The position numbers and the translations under genes were made by a program. Below the pieces are notes generated by a model, which was not told the origin of the DNA, ran no database searches, and saw only the letters and a list, made by a program, of their open reading frames with translations. Of a DNA stretch of 23,521 nt, positions 7,280 to 13,987 are shown piece after piece. Source of the DNA: Pseudomonadota bacterium (GTDB lineage: Bacteria > Pseudomonadota > Gammaproteobacteria > Steroidobacterales > Steroidobacteraceae); the NCBI GenBank assembly GCA_023391815.1, contig JAEWAF010000061.1, forward strand, positions 1 to 23,521, read 5' to 3'. Within the stretch, counting starts at the first letter, position 1. Every line of letters starts with the position of its first letter.

Positions 7280-7441
7280 GCCGCCGAGGTGGGAGACCTC
7301 CTCCCGGCACCGCGACGCACGCCGCGCCTACGCTTCGCTCGCGCTGTCGCGCGGCGCGTTGCTGTACGTCCCTGTAGCTGCTATTGGAAAAACATCCCTG
7401 TTTGATCCAATTGCCGGGAGGAGGTCTCCCACCTCGGCGGC
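7280..7441. repeat. Large inverted repeat with 30-bp perfect arms
   Basis: The segment 7280-7309 is the exact reverse complement of 7412-7441. Each arm contains its own shorter palindromic core (GGGAGACCTCCTCCC on the left). The 102-base interior holds a nested pair GCCGCGC / GCGCGGC. It also holds two short hairpins of the ACRTCCCTGT type, at TACGTCCCTGTA and AAACATCCCTGTTT. The whole 162-bp unit could form a cruciform or an RNA structure. It lacks any transposase or target-site duplication that I can recognise. Confidence 0.85.
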
Positions 7442-7684
7442 ACGCCGAAACGTTCGTGGTACGTCCAGGCGGAGTTGGCTCGGCGGCACGCCGAAACGTT
7501 CGCGGTACGTCCAGGCGGAGTTAGCTCGGCGGCACGCCGGAACGTTCGCGGTACGTCCAGGCGGAGTTAGCTCGGCGGCACGCCGGAACGTTCGCGGTAC
7601 GTCCAGGCGGAGTTAGCTCGGCGGCACGCCGAAACGTTCGTGGTACGTCCAGGCGGAGTTAGCTCGGCGGCACGCCGAAACGTT
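7433..7684. repeat. 46-bp tandem repeat, five full copies plus a 22-bp partial
   Basis: Copies start at 7433, 7479, 7525, 7571 and 7617; the partial runs 7663-7684. Each begins CTCGGCGGCACGCCG (a 5-bp stem with GCA loop). It continues with an AACGTT palindrome, then GTACGTCCAGGCGGAGTT. Copies differ at only three positions (A/G after CGCCG, T/C in TTCGYGG, and G/A in GTTRG). Copies three and four are identical. The first nine bases of copy one are also the end of the right arm of the inverted repeat, so the array appears to have grown from that arm. Confidence 0.95.
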
Positions 7685-7716
7685 ATGAGTCCCGGCGAGG
7701 GCGTCAGAGATTTTTG

Positions 7717-8130
7717 CTATGTCGGGGCGAGGCTCACGGGCAGGCTTTCGCGGCGGCCGAGTTCTTCCGCTGACGCTAACAACTCTGCCGATCCGACGAC
7801 CGTGATGATCGTCTGCGCGTGCAGGGCCGGTTCGATTCCGTGCAGCCAAGCTTCGGCCAACTCGAGCACCGTTCCGTCGTAACAACCCGGCAATCCGATC
7901 TCACTCGCCAACCGGCTGGCGATCCCAAACTCTTCCAACGAGGGCACGGCCGCGATCACGCCGGGGGGCATGCCGGGCACGAGAATGGTCGAAGGGCGCG
8001 GCTTGAAGGAAAACGAGCCGGCGCTGCCGATCAGCACGAGCAGCGGTGAGCGCTCGTCCGCTCGGTGCATGTCGTTGGCGGTCCGAATGACGGCCGCCTG
8101 TGCCGAGTCCGTGCCAATCAGCAGTCGCAC
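7717..8130 (-). CDS. Short FNR/PyrK-like NAD-binding-domain protein, possibly truncated
   Basis: The 137-residue product resembles by eye the NAD(P)-binding half of ferredoxin-reductase-type proteins, such as gammaproteobacterial relatives of the dihydroorotate dehydrogenase electron-transfer subunit PyrK. The key stretch is STILVPGMPPGVIAAVPSLEE (47-67) with IASRLASEIGLPGCYDGTV (70-88). The FAD domain that should precede it and the cysteine-rich [2Fe-2S] tail that should follow are both absent. An in-frame TGA lies one codon before the GTG start, so it cannot extend upstream in this frame. It follows pyrB by 107 bp on the same strand. It may be a decayed gene remnant or a small single-domain protein; the family call is tentative. 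Confidence 0.45.
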   Translation of the reverse strand: MRLLIGTDSAQAAVIRTANDMHRADERSPLLVLIGSAGSFSFKPRPSTILVPGMPPGVIAAVPSLEEFGIASRLASEIGLPGCYDGTVLELAEAWLHGIEPALHAQTIITVVGSAELLASAEELGRRESLPVSLAPT

Positions 8131-8237
8131 GACTCACCCACCAAGAAATCGTTGATCAATTCCGATCTTCACTGTGCCCGCTGCGAGCACTTCATCGACC
8201 TGCAACGTTGCCGAGCTCGGACAGTTCGAAAGCTCAG

Positions 8238-9224
8238 CTACTGAAAGTGCCGGCGCGCCTGCACGTTGCGGGCGATGGTCGCGAGCACGGCCATGCGCAC
8301 GGCCACGCCGTTGGTTACCTGGCGCTGGATCACAGACTGCGGGCCGTCGGCCACGTCGCTGGCGATCTCGACGTCCCGATTCATCGGGCCCGGATGCATC
8401 ACGATCGCATCCTTGTTCGCTTTCGCCAGACGCTCGGCGGTGATGCCGAACGTGCGGTGATAGCTGACTTCGTCCGGGATCGACGAGCCGCTCATGCGCT
8501 CGCGCTGGATACGCAGCGTCATGACCACGTCGACGCCGCTGATCGCCTTGTCGATGTCGGTGAAACGGGCGGCGCCTTTGAATTCATCCTTGCCGGGCAT
8601 CAGGCCTTCCGGCGCGGCGATGCGCAGTTCCTGGACGCCCAGCGTCGTGAACGCATGCCAGGCGGAACGTGCGACGCGTGAGTGACTGATGTCACCGGCG
8701 ATCAACACTTTGAGCTTGGTGAAGTCGCCTTTCGTTTGCCGCACGGTGAGCGCATCGAGCAGGCCCTGCGTCGGATGTGACAAATGCGCTTCGCCCGCAT
8801 TCAAGATACAAACATGCGGCGCCACGTATTTCGCGACGTACGCGGGCAGGCCCGGCTCGGCATCGCGCATCACGAGGATGTCCGCCTGCATGGCCTGCAA
8901 GGTGTAGATCGTATCGAGCACCGTCTCGCCTTTGACGCGCGAGGATGACTGCATGTCCAAGTTGACGACATCCGCACCGAGCCGCTGAGCCGCCAGCTCG
9001 AACGACACGCGCGTGCGCGTACTCGGTTCGAAAAACAAATTGGCGACGGTGTGCCCGGCCAATGTCTGGTCGCGCGCGGCGAGCTCGCCGGGGGTTCGTG
9101 CGTAGAACTGGGCCAAGTCGAGCAGGGCGACGATCTCGTCGCGGCTCATGCCGTCCAGGGTGATCAGATGTCGCAGCCGCCCTTCGGCGTCGCGCTGCAT
9201 GTTGGCGCTGTTGTCGGTGCTCAT
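8238..9224 (-). CDS. pyrB: Aspartate carbamoyltransferase catalytic chain
   Basis: PyrB joins carbamoyl phosphate and L-aspartate to give N-carbamoyl-aspartate, the first committed step of pyrimidine synthesis. At 328 residues it is of the longer, Pseudomonas-like type. The carbamoyl-phosphate motif FFEPSTRTR is at 64-72, the mobile-loop SSRVKGET at 94-101 (K98), HPTQ at 150-153, RIQRER at 238-243 and HPGPMNR at 277-283, so the active site is complete. It lies 31 bp after ruvX and is probably cotranscribed. Neither a regulatory chain (pyrI), the inactive dihydroorotase pyrC' nor pyrR is next to it. Confidence 0.96.
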   Translation of the reverse strand: MSTDNSANMQRDAEGRLRHLITLDGMSRDEIVALLDLAQFYARTPGELAARDQTLAGHTVANLFFEPSTRTRVSFELAAQRLGADVVNLDMQSSSRVKGETVLDTIYTLQAMQADILVMRDAEPGLPAYVAKYVAPHVCILNAGEAHLSHPTQGLLDALTVRQTKGDFTKLKVLIAGDISHSRVARSAWHAFTTLGVQELRIAAPEGLMPGKDEFKGAARFTDIDKAISGVDVVMTLRIQRERMSGSSIPDEVSYHRTFGITAERLAKANKDAIVMHPGPMNRDVEIASDVADGPQSVIQRQVTNGVAVRMAVLATIARNVQARRHFQ

Positions 9225-9255
9225 AGTCGGGCGCGATTGTAGCCGCGCCGCCCTT

Positions 9256-9702
9256 TCAGAGCACGTGCTCCGCCGCGCCGGGATTTTCCAGCCACTGCTC
9301 CAGCAAAATCCGGGCAGCGATCATGTCCACGTCCGCATGGGTGTTACGACGTTTCTTCATGCCCGAGGCGCGCGCGTCGCGCAGTTGCGCCTCGGCCTCG
9401 CGCGAGCTCAACCGCTCATCGACCAGCGCGACCGGCTTGTTGTAACGAGCTTTCAACTCGGCGGCGAACGAGCGGCTGGCGTCGGTGAGCACCGTCGGGG
9501 TGCCGTCCATGTTCCAGGGCAGGCCGACCACGAATTCCGACGGTTGATATTCCTGCACCAGCTTGGCGATCGCCGTCCAGGGCACGATCTCACCGCGCTC
9601 GAGGGTGGTGAGCGCGCGAGCGGTGCGAGTCAGCGTGTCGCCGCTGGCGACGCCGATGCGCTTCGTACCGTAGTCGAACGCGAGGATGACCTGCGGACTC
9701 AG
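9256..9702 (-). CDS. ruvX: Putative pre-16S rRNA nuclease / Holliday junction resolvase-like YqgF
   Basis: RuvX/YqgF is an RNase H-fold protein needed for processing the 5' end of 16S rRNA. The frame carries ILAFDYGTKRIGVASGDT near the N-terminus, VVGLPWNMDG, VDERLSSREAEAQLRD and DVDMIAARILLEQWL, so the three acidic catalytic positions are present. The only ATG/GTG/TTG in this frame is an internal GTG at 9585, which would remove the catalytic DYGTKRIG. I place the start at a CTG (9702-9700). It overlaps the yqgE stop as CTGA and has AGGTGGGG just upstream, giving a normal-length 148-residue protein. The start is inferred; the identity is firm. Confidence 0.85.
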   Translation of the reverse strand: MSPQVILAFDYGTKRIGVASGDTLTRTARALTTLERGEIVPWTAIAKLVQEYQPSEFVVGLPWNMDGTPTVLTDASRSFAAELKARYNKPVALVDERLSSREAEAQLRDARASGMKKRRNTHADVDMIAARILLEQWLENPGAAEHVL

Positions 9703-10262
9703 GCGTGCCCCACCTGATCGCTGATGGTGGCGAGGTCCACGCCGAGCAGGCGCCCGGCCGCGCGCCAGCGTTGCTCATAGGGCGTGTCGAACAGAATGCG
9801 CTCATCGGCGGGCGCGGTGAGCCAGGCATTCTGGGCCAGCTCCGTTTCCAGCTGCCCGGCGCTCCAGCCGGCGTAACCCAGCGCGACCAGCGCCGTGTTC
9901 GGACCGCTGCCGCGAGCCATGGCATTCAGGATGTCGGGTGAAGTCGTCACCTGCAATCGAGGCGACACTTGCCGCGTATGTTCCCAATGACCGCCGACCT
10001 GATGCACGACGAAGCCGCGATCGGTCTGCACCGGCCCGCCCTGCAAGACCTGCTGGTGACCGAACACCCCGGGCGCCGTCGGCATTTTCAGTTGCTCGAA
10101 CACGTCGAGCAGGCGCATCTGCAACGGGCGGTTGATGATGATGCCCAGCGCGCCCTCGGCGTTATGTTCCCAGATGAACGTGACCGTCTGGGAAAAATTG
10201 CTGTCGGTCATCGCCGGCATGGCGATGAGGAACTGGTTGGTGAGGTAGTCGCCTGCGGACAT
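9699..10262 (-). CDS. yqgE: YqgE/AlgH family protein (UPF0301)
   Basis: The 187-residue protein starts MSAGDYLTNQFLIAMPAM, the standard N-terminus of this family, and matches the usual length of about 187-189. A GTG 13 codons upstream (10301) is also open but would give an atypical extension. Typical motifs seen are FIWEHNAEGALGIIINRP (about 29-46), the GGPVQTDRGFVVH stretch (about 75-87) and ALVALGYAGWSAGQLE (about 124-139). The biochemical role is not established. In many proteobacteria it sits directly before ruvX, as here, and its stop codon overlaps the proposed ruvX start. Confidence 0.93.
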   Translation of the reverse strand: MSAGDYLTNQFLIAMPAMTDSNFSQTVTFIWEHNAEGALGIIINRPLQMRLLDVFEQLKMPTAPGVFGHQQVLQGGPVQTDRGFVVHQVGGHWEHTRQVSPRLQVTTSPDILNAMARGSGPNTALVALGYAGWSAGQLETELAQNAWLTAPADERILFDTPYEQRWRAAGRLLGVDLATISDQVGHA

Positions 10263-10307
10263 GAAGCAAGTATCCGGCGGCGACGGCCCTGGCTCAAGCA
10301 CGGCAGC

Positions 10308-11207
10308 TCACTTTTTGGGGGCACCGAGGAATTGCCACTCGTAGGCGAAGCGCAATTCCTGATACTGCTTGCGCAGCTCGCTCGGGAATGGGTCGAAAGG
10401 CGAGGCCAGGCGCAAAATGGACAGCGCCGCCTGGTCGATCTCCTTGTTGCCGCTGGAGCGCCGGATGAGGGCGTCGCCGAGGGTACCATCGGCCTTGAGC
10501 GATACTTCCAGCACCGGGTTGCCGGTCTGAGCGTTGCGCGCGTACTGCGGGAAATTCAGCGTGCCCAGTCGCTCGACCTTGGAGCGCCAGGCATTCAGAT
10601 AGGGCGCGAGCTTGGACTCGCGCGTGTTCGGCACGATCTCGACCGTGCCATCGGCGCGCTTGCCGCGTAGGACCAGTGACGTGTCGGTCGCGCTGGTCGC
10701 GATCGGGCGCGGCGCGGTCGGCGACAGAGCCAACGGCACCTCGGCCTGCTGCGAAGGGTTGTTGTCACCGCTGCGGTATTCGACTTCGCTGCGATTACTG
10801 CGACTGCTGATGATTTCGGTCGACTTCTGACCGGACACCGCTTCCTTGTATTGATCGCTGTTGCCGTCGGGCACGCCGTCCAGATCGGCCATCACGGGCG
10901 AGGAGGTGGGATTCGCCGGCCGCACGCGCTCGTCCGTGGTGCCGCTACCTTGCTGATTGCGTTGCGCGAGATATTGAGCGTCGGGGTTGTCCGCCGCCCT
11001 GGTGTCGTTACTGGTGAGCAACAGGACTTCCAGGGTGGGCGTCGGGCTGTCGTCGCCGCGAGGCGCAGCGAAAGTGATGCCCAGGATCACGATGCCATGA
11101 AACAGCGCCGCCAGAAACAAAGTGGTGGTCAGCCGGTCGTTGACGGGTGCTTGTCCTTCCCGCAACTCCTCGGAGAGAGCTTCGTTTTCGGGCGCCGAGG
11201 CATTCAT
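10308..11207 (-). CDS. tonB: TonB family energy-transducing protein (TonB3-like)
   Basis: The 299-residue protein has a cytosolic N-terminal tail, one membrane segment at about 28-48 with a histidine (H37) typical of TonB, and a C-terminal TonB domain at about 197-295 (YLNAWRSKVERLG, then PVLEVSLKADGTLGDALI). The spacer (about 50-195) is rich in Ser, Asn, Thr and Gln and lacks the long Pro-Glu/Pro-Lys repeats of classical TonB. The ATG overlaps the gshB stop as ATGA, implying translational coupling. In P. aeruginosa the gene in this position (tonB3) is needed for normal twitching motility, so a pilus role is plausible. No exbB/exbD is nearby. Confidence 0.85.
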   Translation of the reverse strand: MNASAPENEALSEELREGQAPVNDRLTTTLFLAALFHGIVILGITFAAPRGDDSPTPTLEVLLLTSNDTRAADNPDAQYLAQRNQQGSGTTDERVRPANPTSSPVMADLDGVPDGNSDQYKEAVSGQKSTEIISSRSNRSEVEYRSGDNNPSQQAEVPLALSPTAPRPIATSATDTSLVLRGKRADGTVEIVPNTRESKLAPYLNAWRSKVERLGTLNFPQYARNAQTGNPVLEVSLKADGTLGDALIRRSSGNKEIDQAALSILRLASPFDPFPSELRKQYQELRFAYEWQFLGAPKK

Positions 11208-12184
11208 GACAGTCGCTTCGCTATCGCATCCATGAGCAGACCGGCGATCTGCGTGCCGAATTGTTTATCCAGCTCGCGCACGCCGGTCGGGCTCGTCACG
11301 TTGATCTCGGTGACGTAGCCACCGATCACATCCAGCCCCACGAACAACATCCCGCGACGCCGCAGCTCGGGCCCGATCTGGCTGACCAGCCAGCGGTCGC
11401 GATCGTTCAGCTCGCGGCCTACGCCCTTGGCGCCGGCGGCGAGGTTGCCGCGATTGTCGGTGGCCGAAGGAATTCGCGCCAGTGCGTAAGGCGCCGGCTC
11501 GCCGTCGATGACCAGAATGCGCGAGTCGCCGCTCTCGACGATCTCCGGCAGATATTTCTGCACGATGGCGTAGCGCGTGCCGTATTCGGTCATGGTCTCG
11601 AAAATCACATTGGCATTCTTGTCTCGTTGTTCGAGCACGAAGATCGAGCGGCCGCCCATGCCGTAGAGCGGCTTGCACACGATGCGCCCGTGCTCCTTCA
11701 GGAACGCGTGCATGTCGGGCATGTCGCGGGTAATGAGCGTCGGCGCGCAGCACTGCGGGAACCAGGCGGTGTACACCTTTTCGTTCATGTCGCGCAGGCC
11801 CTGCGGCCGGTTCACCACCAGCACGCCCGCCTCTTCGGCACGTTCGAGGATGTACGTCGTGTAGATGTACTCCATGTCGAACGGCGGGTCCTTACGCATC
11901 AGGATGACATCGAATTCGGACAAACCCTGCACCCGGGATTCGCCCAGCTGATACCAGTCCTGCAGATCGTTCTTCACCGTCAGCGGCGCGAGCCGTGCCA
12001 GCGGCACGCCGTCTCGCAGCCACAGATCGCGCTGCTCGGCGTACCACAGCTCCCAACCGCGCTGTTGGGCGGCCAACAACATGGCCAGGGTCGTGTCCTT
12101 GGCCGGTTTGATCTCCGAGATGGGATCCATGACCACGACGACGCGGACAGGTTGCGACACAGTGCTTGGGTTCGGGGTGGACAT
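11204..12184 (-). CDS. gshB: Glutathione synthetase
   Basis: GshB ligates gamma-glutamylcysteine and glycine using ATP, completing glutathione synthesis in the cytosol. The 326-residue product has the ATP-grasp signatures MRKDPPFD at 96-103, VVNRPQGLRDMNEK at 123-136, KPLYGMGG at 171-178, RIPSATDNRGNLAAGA at 237-252 and INVTSPTG at 294-301. The chosen ATG has AGGTGA upstream and gives a normal length; a start at 12259 would add 25 untypical residues. It heads the minus-strand operon and diverges from pilG, with about 180 bp between the two start codons. Confidence 0.96.
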   Translation of the reverse strand: MSTPNPSTVSQPVRVVVVMDPISEIKPAKDTTLAMLLAAQQRGWELWYAEQRDLWLRDGVPLARLAPLTVKNDLQDWYQLGESRVQGLSEFDVILMRKDPPFDMEYIYTTYILERAEEAGVLVVNRPQGLRDMNEKVYTAWFPQCCAPTLITRDMPDMHAFLKEHGRIVCKPLYGMGGRSIFVLEQRDKNANVIFETMTEYGTRYAIVQKYLPEIVESGDSRILVIDGEPAPYALARIPSATDNRGNLAAGAKGVGRELNDRDRWLVSQIGPELRRRGMLFVGLDVIGGYVTEINVTSPTGVRELDKQFGTQIAGLLMDAIAKRLS

Positions 12185-12365
12185 GGGCTTTTCACCTGGG
12201 AAGTCGAGCGTACACATCACACGCAATTCGCGGCGCGAGCGCTGTGTGACGGGCTTCATAGTATAGGAAGGCGGGCGATGGCGGCCCTATAACCAATATG
12301 TTAAAAGTTCCGGCGGTTGTGCCCCCCGACAATCGATCAAGTTGAGGGCTTGAGGAAACAGTGCG

Positions 12366-12779
12366 ATGGAGAACTTAAGCGCGAGCCAGTCCGCCCGACT
12401 TTCGGGCCTCAAAGTGCTGGTCATCGACGACAGCAAGACCATTCGCCGCACGGCCGAGACGTTGCTGTCGAAGGAAGGTTGCGAGGTGTTCACGGCGGTC
12501 GACGGGTTCGACGCGCTGTCGAAGATCGCCGACCATCAGCCGGACATCGTGTTCGTGGACATCATGATGCCGCGGCTGGACGGCTATCAGACCTGTTCGC
12601 TCATCAAGCACAACAAGGTGTTCCGCTCCATTCCGGTGATCATGTTGTCGAGCAAGGACGGTTTGTTCGATCGCGCCCGCGGCCGCATCGTCGGCTCCGA
12701 GCACTATCTGACCAAGCCCTTCACCAAGGATGAGTTGTTGAACGCGATCGAAACCCATGTTGGCGCGGTGGCCCGGTAA
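12366..12779 (+). CDS. pilG: Twitching motility response regulator PilG
   Basis: PilG is a single-domain CheY-like receiver that is phosphorylated by ChpA and promotes pilus extension. The 137-residue protein has the acidic pair D21-D22, the phospho-acceptor D65 in FVDIMMP, S95 in VIMLSS and K117 in YLTKPF, so it should be phosphorylatable. A short N-terminal tail (MENLSASQSARLSG) precedes the domain, as in known PilG. TGAGGAAA lies upstream of the ATG. It is the first gene of the Pil-Chp operon, which runs without strand change to chpC. Confidence 0.95.
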   Translation: MENLSASQSARLSGLKVLVIDDSKTIRRTAETLLSKEGCEVFTAVDGFDALSKIADHQPDIVFVDIMMPRLDGYQTCSLIKHNKVFRSIPVIMLSSKDGLFDRARGRIVGSEHYLTKPFTKDELLNAIETHVGAVAR

Positions 12780-12848
12780 CCGGCCAGGGAACAGGTAATG
12801 CGCACAGCATCGGCAATGCGAACGGAGCAAGGTACGGCGGAGCAAGGT

Positions 12849-13220
12849 ATGGCACTGATCCTCATCGTCGACGACTCGCCGACGGAAGTGCATGTGATGC
12901 AGAAGGCACTGGAACGCCACGGCTATCAGACGGCGTCCGCGGGCGATGGCGCCGAGGCGATCCGGAAGGCCAAGGAAATGAAGCCCGATTTGATCTTCAT
13001 GGACGTGGTGATGCCGGGCGTGAACGGCTTCCAGGCGACTCGCAAGCTCGCTTCCGACCCGGACACCAAGGCGATCCCGGTGATCATGGTGACCTCCAAG
13101 GACCAGGAAACCGACCGCATCTGGGGCATGCGCCAGGGCGCGAAGGACTACCTGGTGAAGCCGGTCTCCATGGAAAAGCTGATCGAGAAGGCGCAGGCCG
13201 CTCTGACCCAGGCCGGCTGA
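12849..13220 (+). CDS. pilH: Twitching motility response regulator PilH
   Basis: PilH is the second CheY-like regulator of the Pil-Chp system, associated with pilus retraction. From MALILIVDDSPTEVHVMQ the protein is 123 residues, the usual size. D8-D9, the phospho-site D52 in FMDVVMP, T82 and K104 in YLVKPV are all present. The frame is open to an ATG at 12798, but homology starts at 12849, which has GGAG six bases upstream. The start region is itself a near-perfect 15-bp duplication. The gene is 69 bp after pilG and 34 bp before pilI. Confidence 0.95.
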   Translation: MALILIVDDSPTEVHVMQKALERHGYQTASAGDGAEAIRKAKEMKPDLIFMDVVMPGVNGFQATRKLASDPDTKAIPVIMVTSKDQETDRIWGMRQGAKDYLVKPVSMEKLIEKAQAALTQAG

Positions 13221-13254
13221 CGGTCGGGTCCACATCCGCAAAAGCCGTAAGCAA

Positions 13255-13821
13255 ATGAGCGCCACCGCCACCCTCAAGTCGCTGCGAGACAAGCCGTTCG
13301 ATCTCCTGCGGGAGCTCGAGCGATTGGCGCGAGTCGCGCTGACCGGGCAAGGTCGGGACGCGGCCGCCGAGCGCGAGTGGGTCGGCGTGGCGTTTCGTTT
13401 GAGCTCCGAAAGTTTCCTGGCCGCGCGTGAGGAAACACGCGAGGTGCTGAGCTATCCGTCCGTTGTGACGCGCGTGCCAGGCGCGAAACCCTGGATTCGC
13501 GGCATCGCAAATGTGCGAGGTCAGTTGTTGCCGGTGGTGGATCTGCGCGCTTATCTAGGCGGCGGCATGACCAGCACCAATCGCAGCACGCGCGTGCTGG
13601 TCGCAAACCATCGCGAAGTGCCGGCCGGTTTGCTGGTGGACGAAGTACTGGGATTTCGGCGCTTCGCCGACGGTGAGTTCTCGGCGACGCCGCCGGCCAC
13701 CATCGCGCGTTGCGAACGTTACCTCGCCGGCGCGTTCCGTCGTGGCACGGAGAGCTGGCCTGTGTTCAGTCTGCGCTCGCTGTTGGAGAGCGCCGAGTTT
13801 TTGCAAGCGGCGGCCTCGTAG
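13255..13821 (+). CDS. pilI: CheW-like adaptor PilI
   Basis: The 188-residue protein contains a CheW domain (about 40-185), with the typical VPGAKPWIRGIANVRGQLLPVVDL stretch (split at about 74-86 and 87-97). An LVDEVLGFRRF turn follows at about 127-137. It should link the receptor PilJ to the kinase ChpA at the cytosolic face of the membrane. A short helical N-terminal tail (about 1-38) precedes the domain, as in PilI of other species. The ribosome-binding site is weak, so it may rely on coupling within the pilG-chpC operon. Confidence 0.93.
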   Translation: MSATATLKSLRDKPFDLLRELERLARVALTGQGRDAAAEREWVGVAFRLSSESFLAAREETREVLSYPSVVTRVPGAKPWIRGIANVRGQLLPVVDLRAYLGGGMTSTNRSTRVLVANHREVPAGLLVDEVLGFRRFADGEFSATPPATIARCERYLAGAFRRGTESWPVFSLRSLLESAEFLQAAAS

Positions 13822-13839
13822 CCGCGGTCGATCGAATCA

Positions 13840-13851
13840 GTTTGGCCAAAC
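13840..13851. repeat. Perfect 12-bp palindrome in the pilI-pilJ spacer
   Basis: GTTTGGCCAAAC is a perfect dyad, 137 bases before the pilJ start in the 166-bp spacer between pilI and pilJ, the longest gap in this operon. It could be an operator-like site. No known regulator consensus is matched. Confidence 0.5.
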
Positions 13852-13987
13852 AGATAGACGAGACGTTGGAAGACGGTCGTGCACAACAACTACAGCATCA
13901 GCACACGGCATCGGCCTGCGCCTGTGACAGCGGGTTGGCACGGCATTGCGTCTTTTGACGACACGGTCGCCAGGGAAGGGCAGGGTC

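Larger units (their letters stand above)
7173..7716. other. Non-coding island between convergent genes
   Basis: This 544-bp stretch separates the end of the third ATPase gene from the end of the leftward short ORF at 7717. No reading frame in it looks coding: frames that cross it run through the 46-bp repeats, and 46 is not a multiple of three, so each copy would encode a different peptide. It holds a small hairpin (ACCGG 7193-7197 with CCGGT 7202-7206), a long inverted repeat at 7280-7441 and a tandem repeat at 7433-7684. Confidence 0.8.

Noticed and set aside
5805..7310. A 501-codon open frame on the minus strand, opposite the third ATPase gene
   Set aside because: It is rich in His, Arg and Asp with no recognisable domain and lies exactly antisense to a well-conserved ATPase. 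Long antisense frames are expected from GC-rich codon use. The same applies to 3530-4690, 4693-5478 and 5485-6021.
7269..7616. Arg-rich 115-codon open frame through the repeat island
   Set aside because: It reads through 46-bp repeats in changing phase, has no ribosome-binding site and encodes no known domain, so it is a by-product of the repeats.
7433..7684. CRISPR array
   Set aside because: The whole 46-bp unit is repeated without unique spacers and no cas genes are nearby, so it is a plain tandem repeat.
9590..9925. 111-codon minus-strand frame across the yqgE-ruvX junction
   Set aside because: It is out of phase with both conserved proteins, and its translation is Arg/Pro-rich without a domain.
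13935..13950. Sigma-54-like promoter TTGGCACGGCATTGCG upstream of pilJ
   Set aside because: The GG and GC doublets are separated by nine bases instead of the strict ten, so it is unlikely to be used by RpoN.
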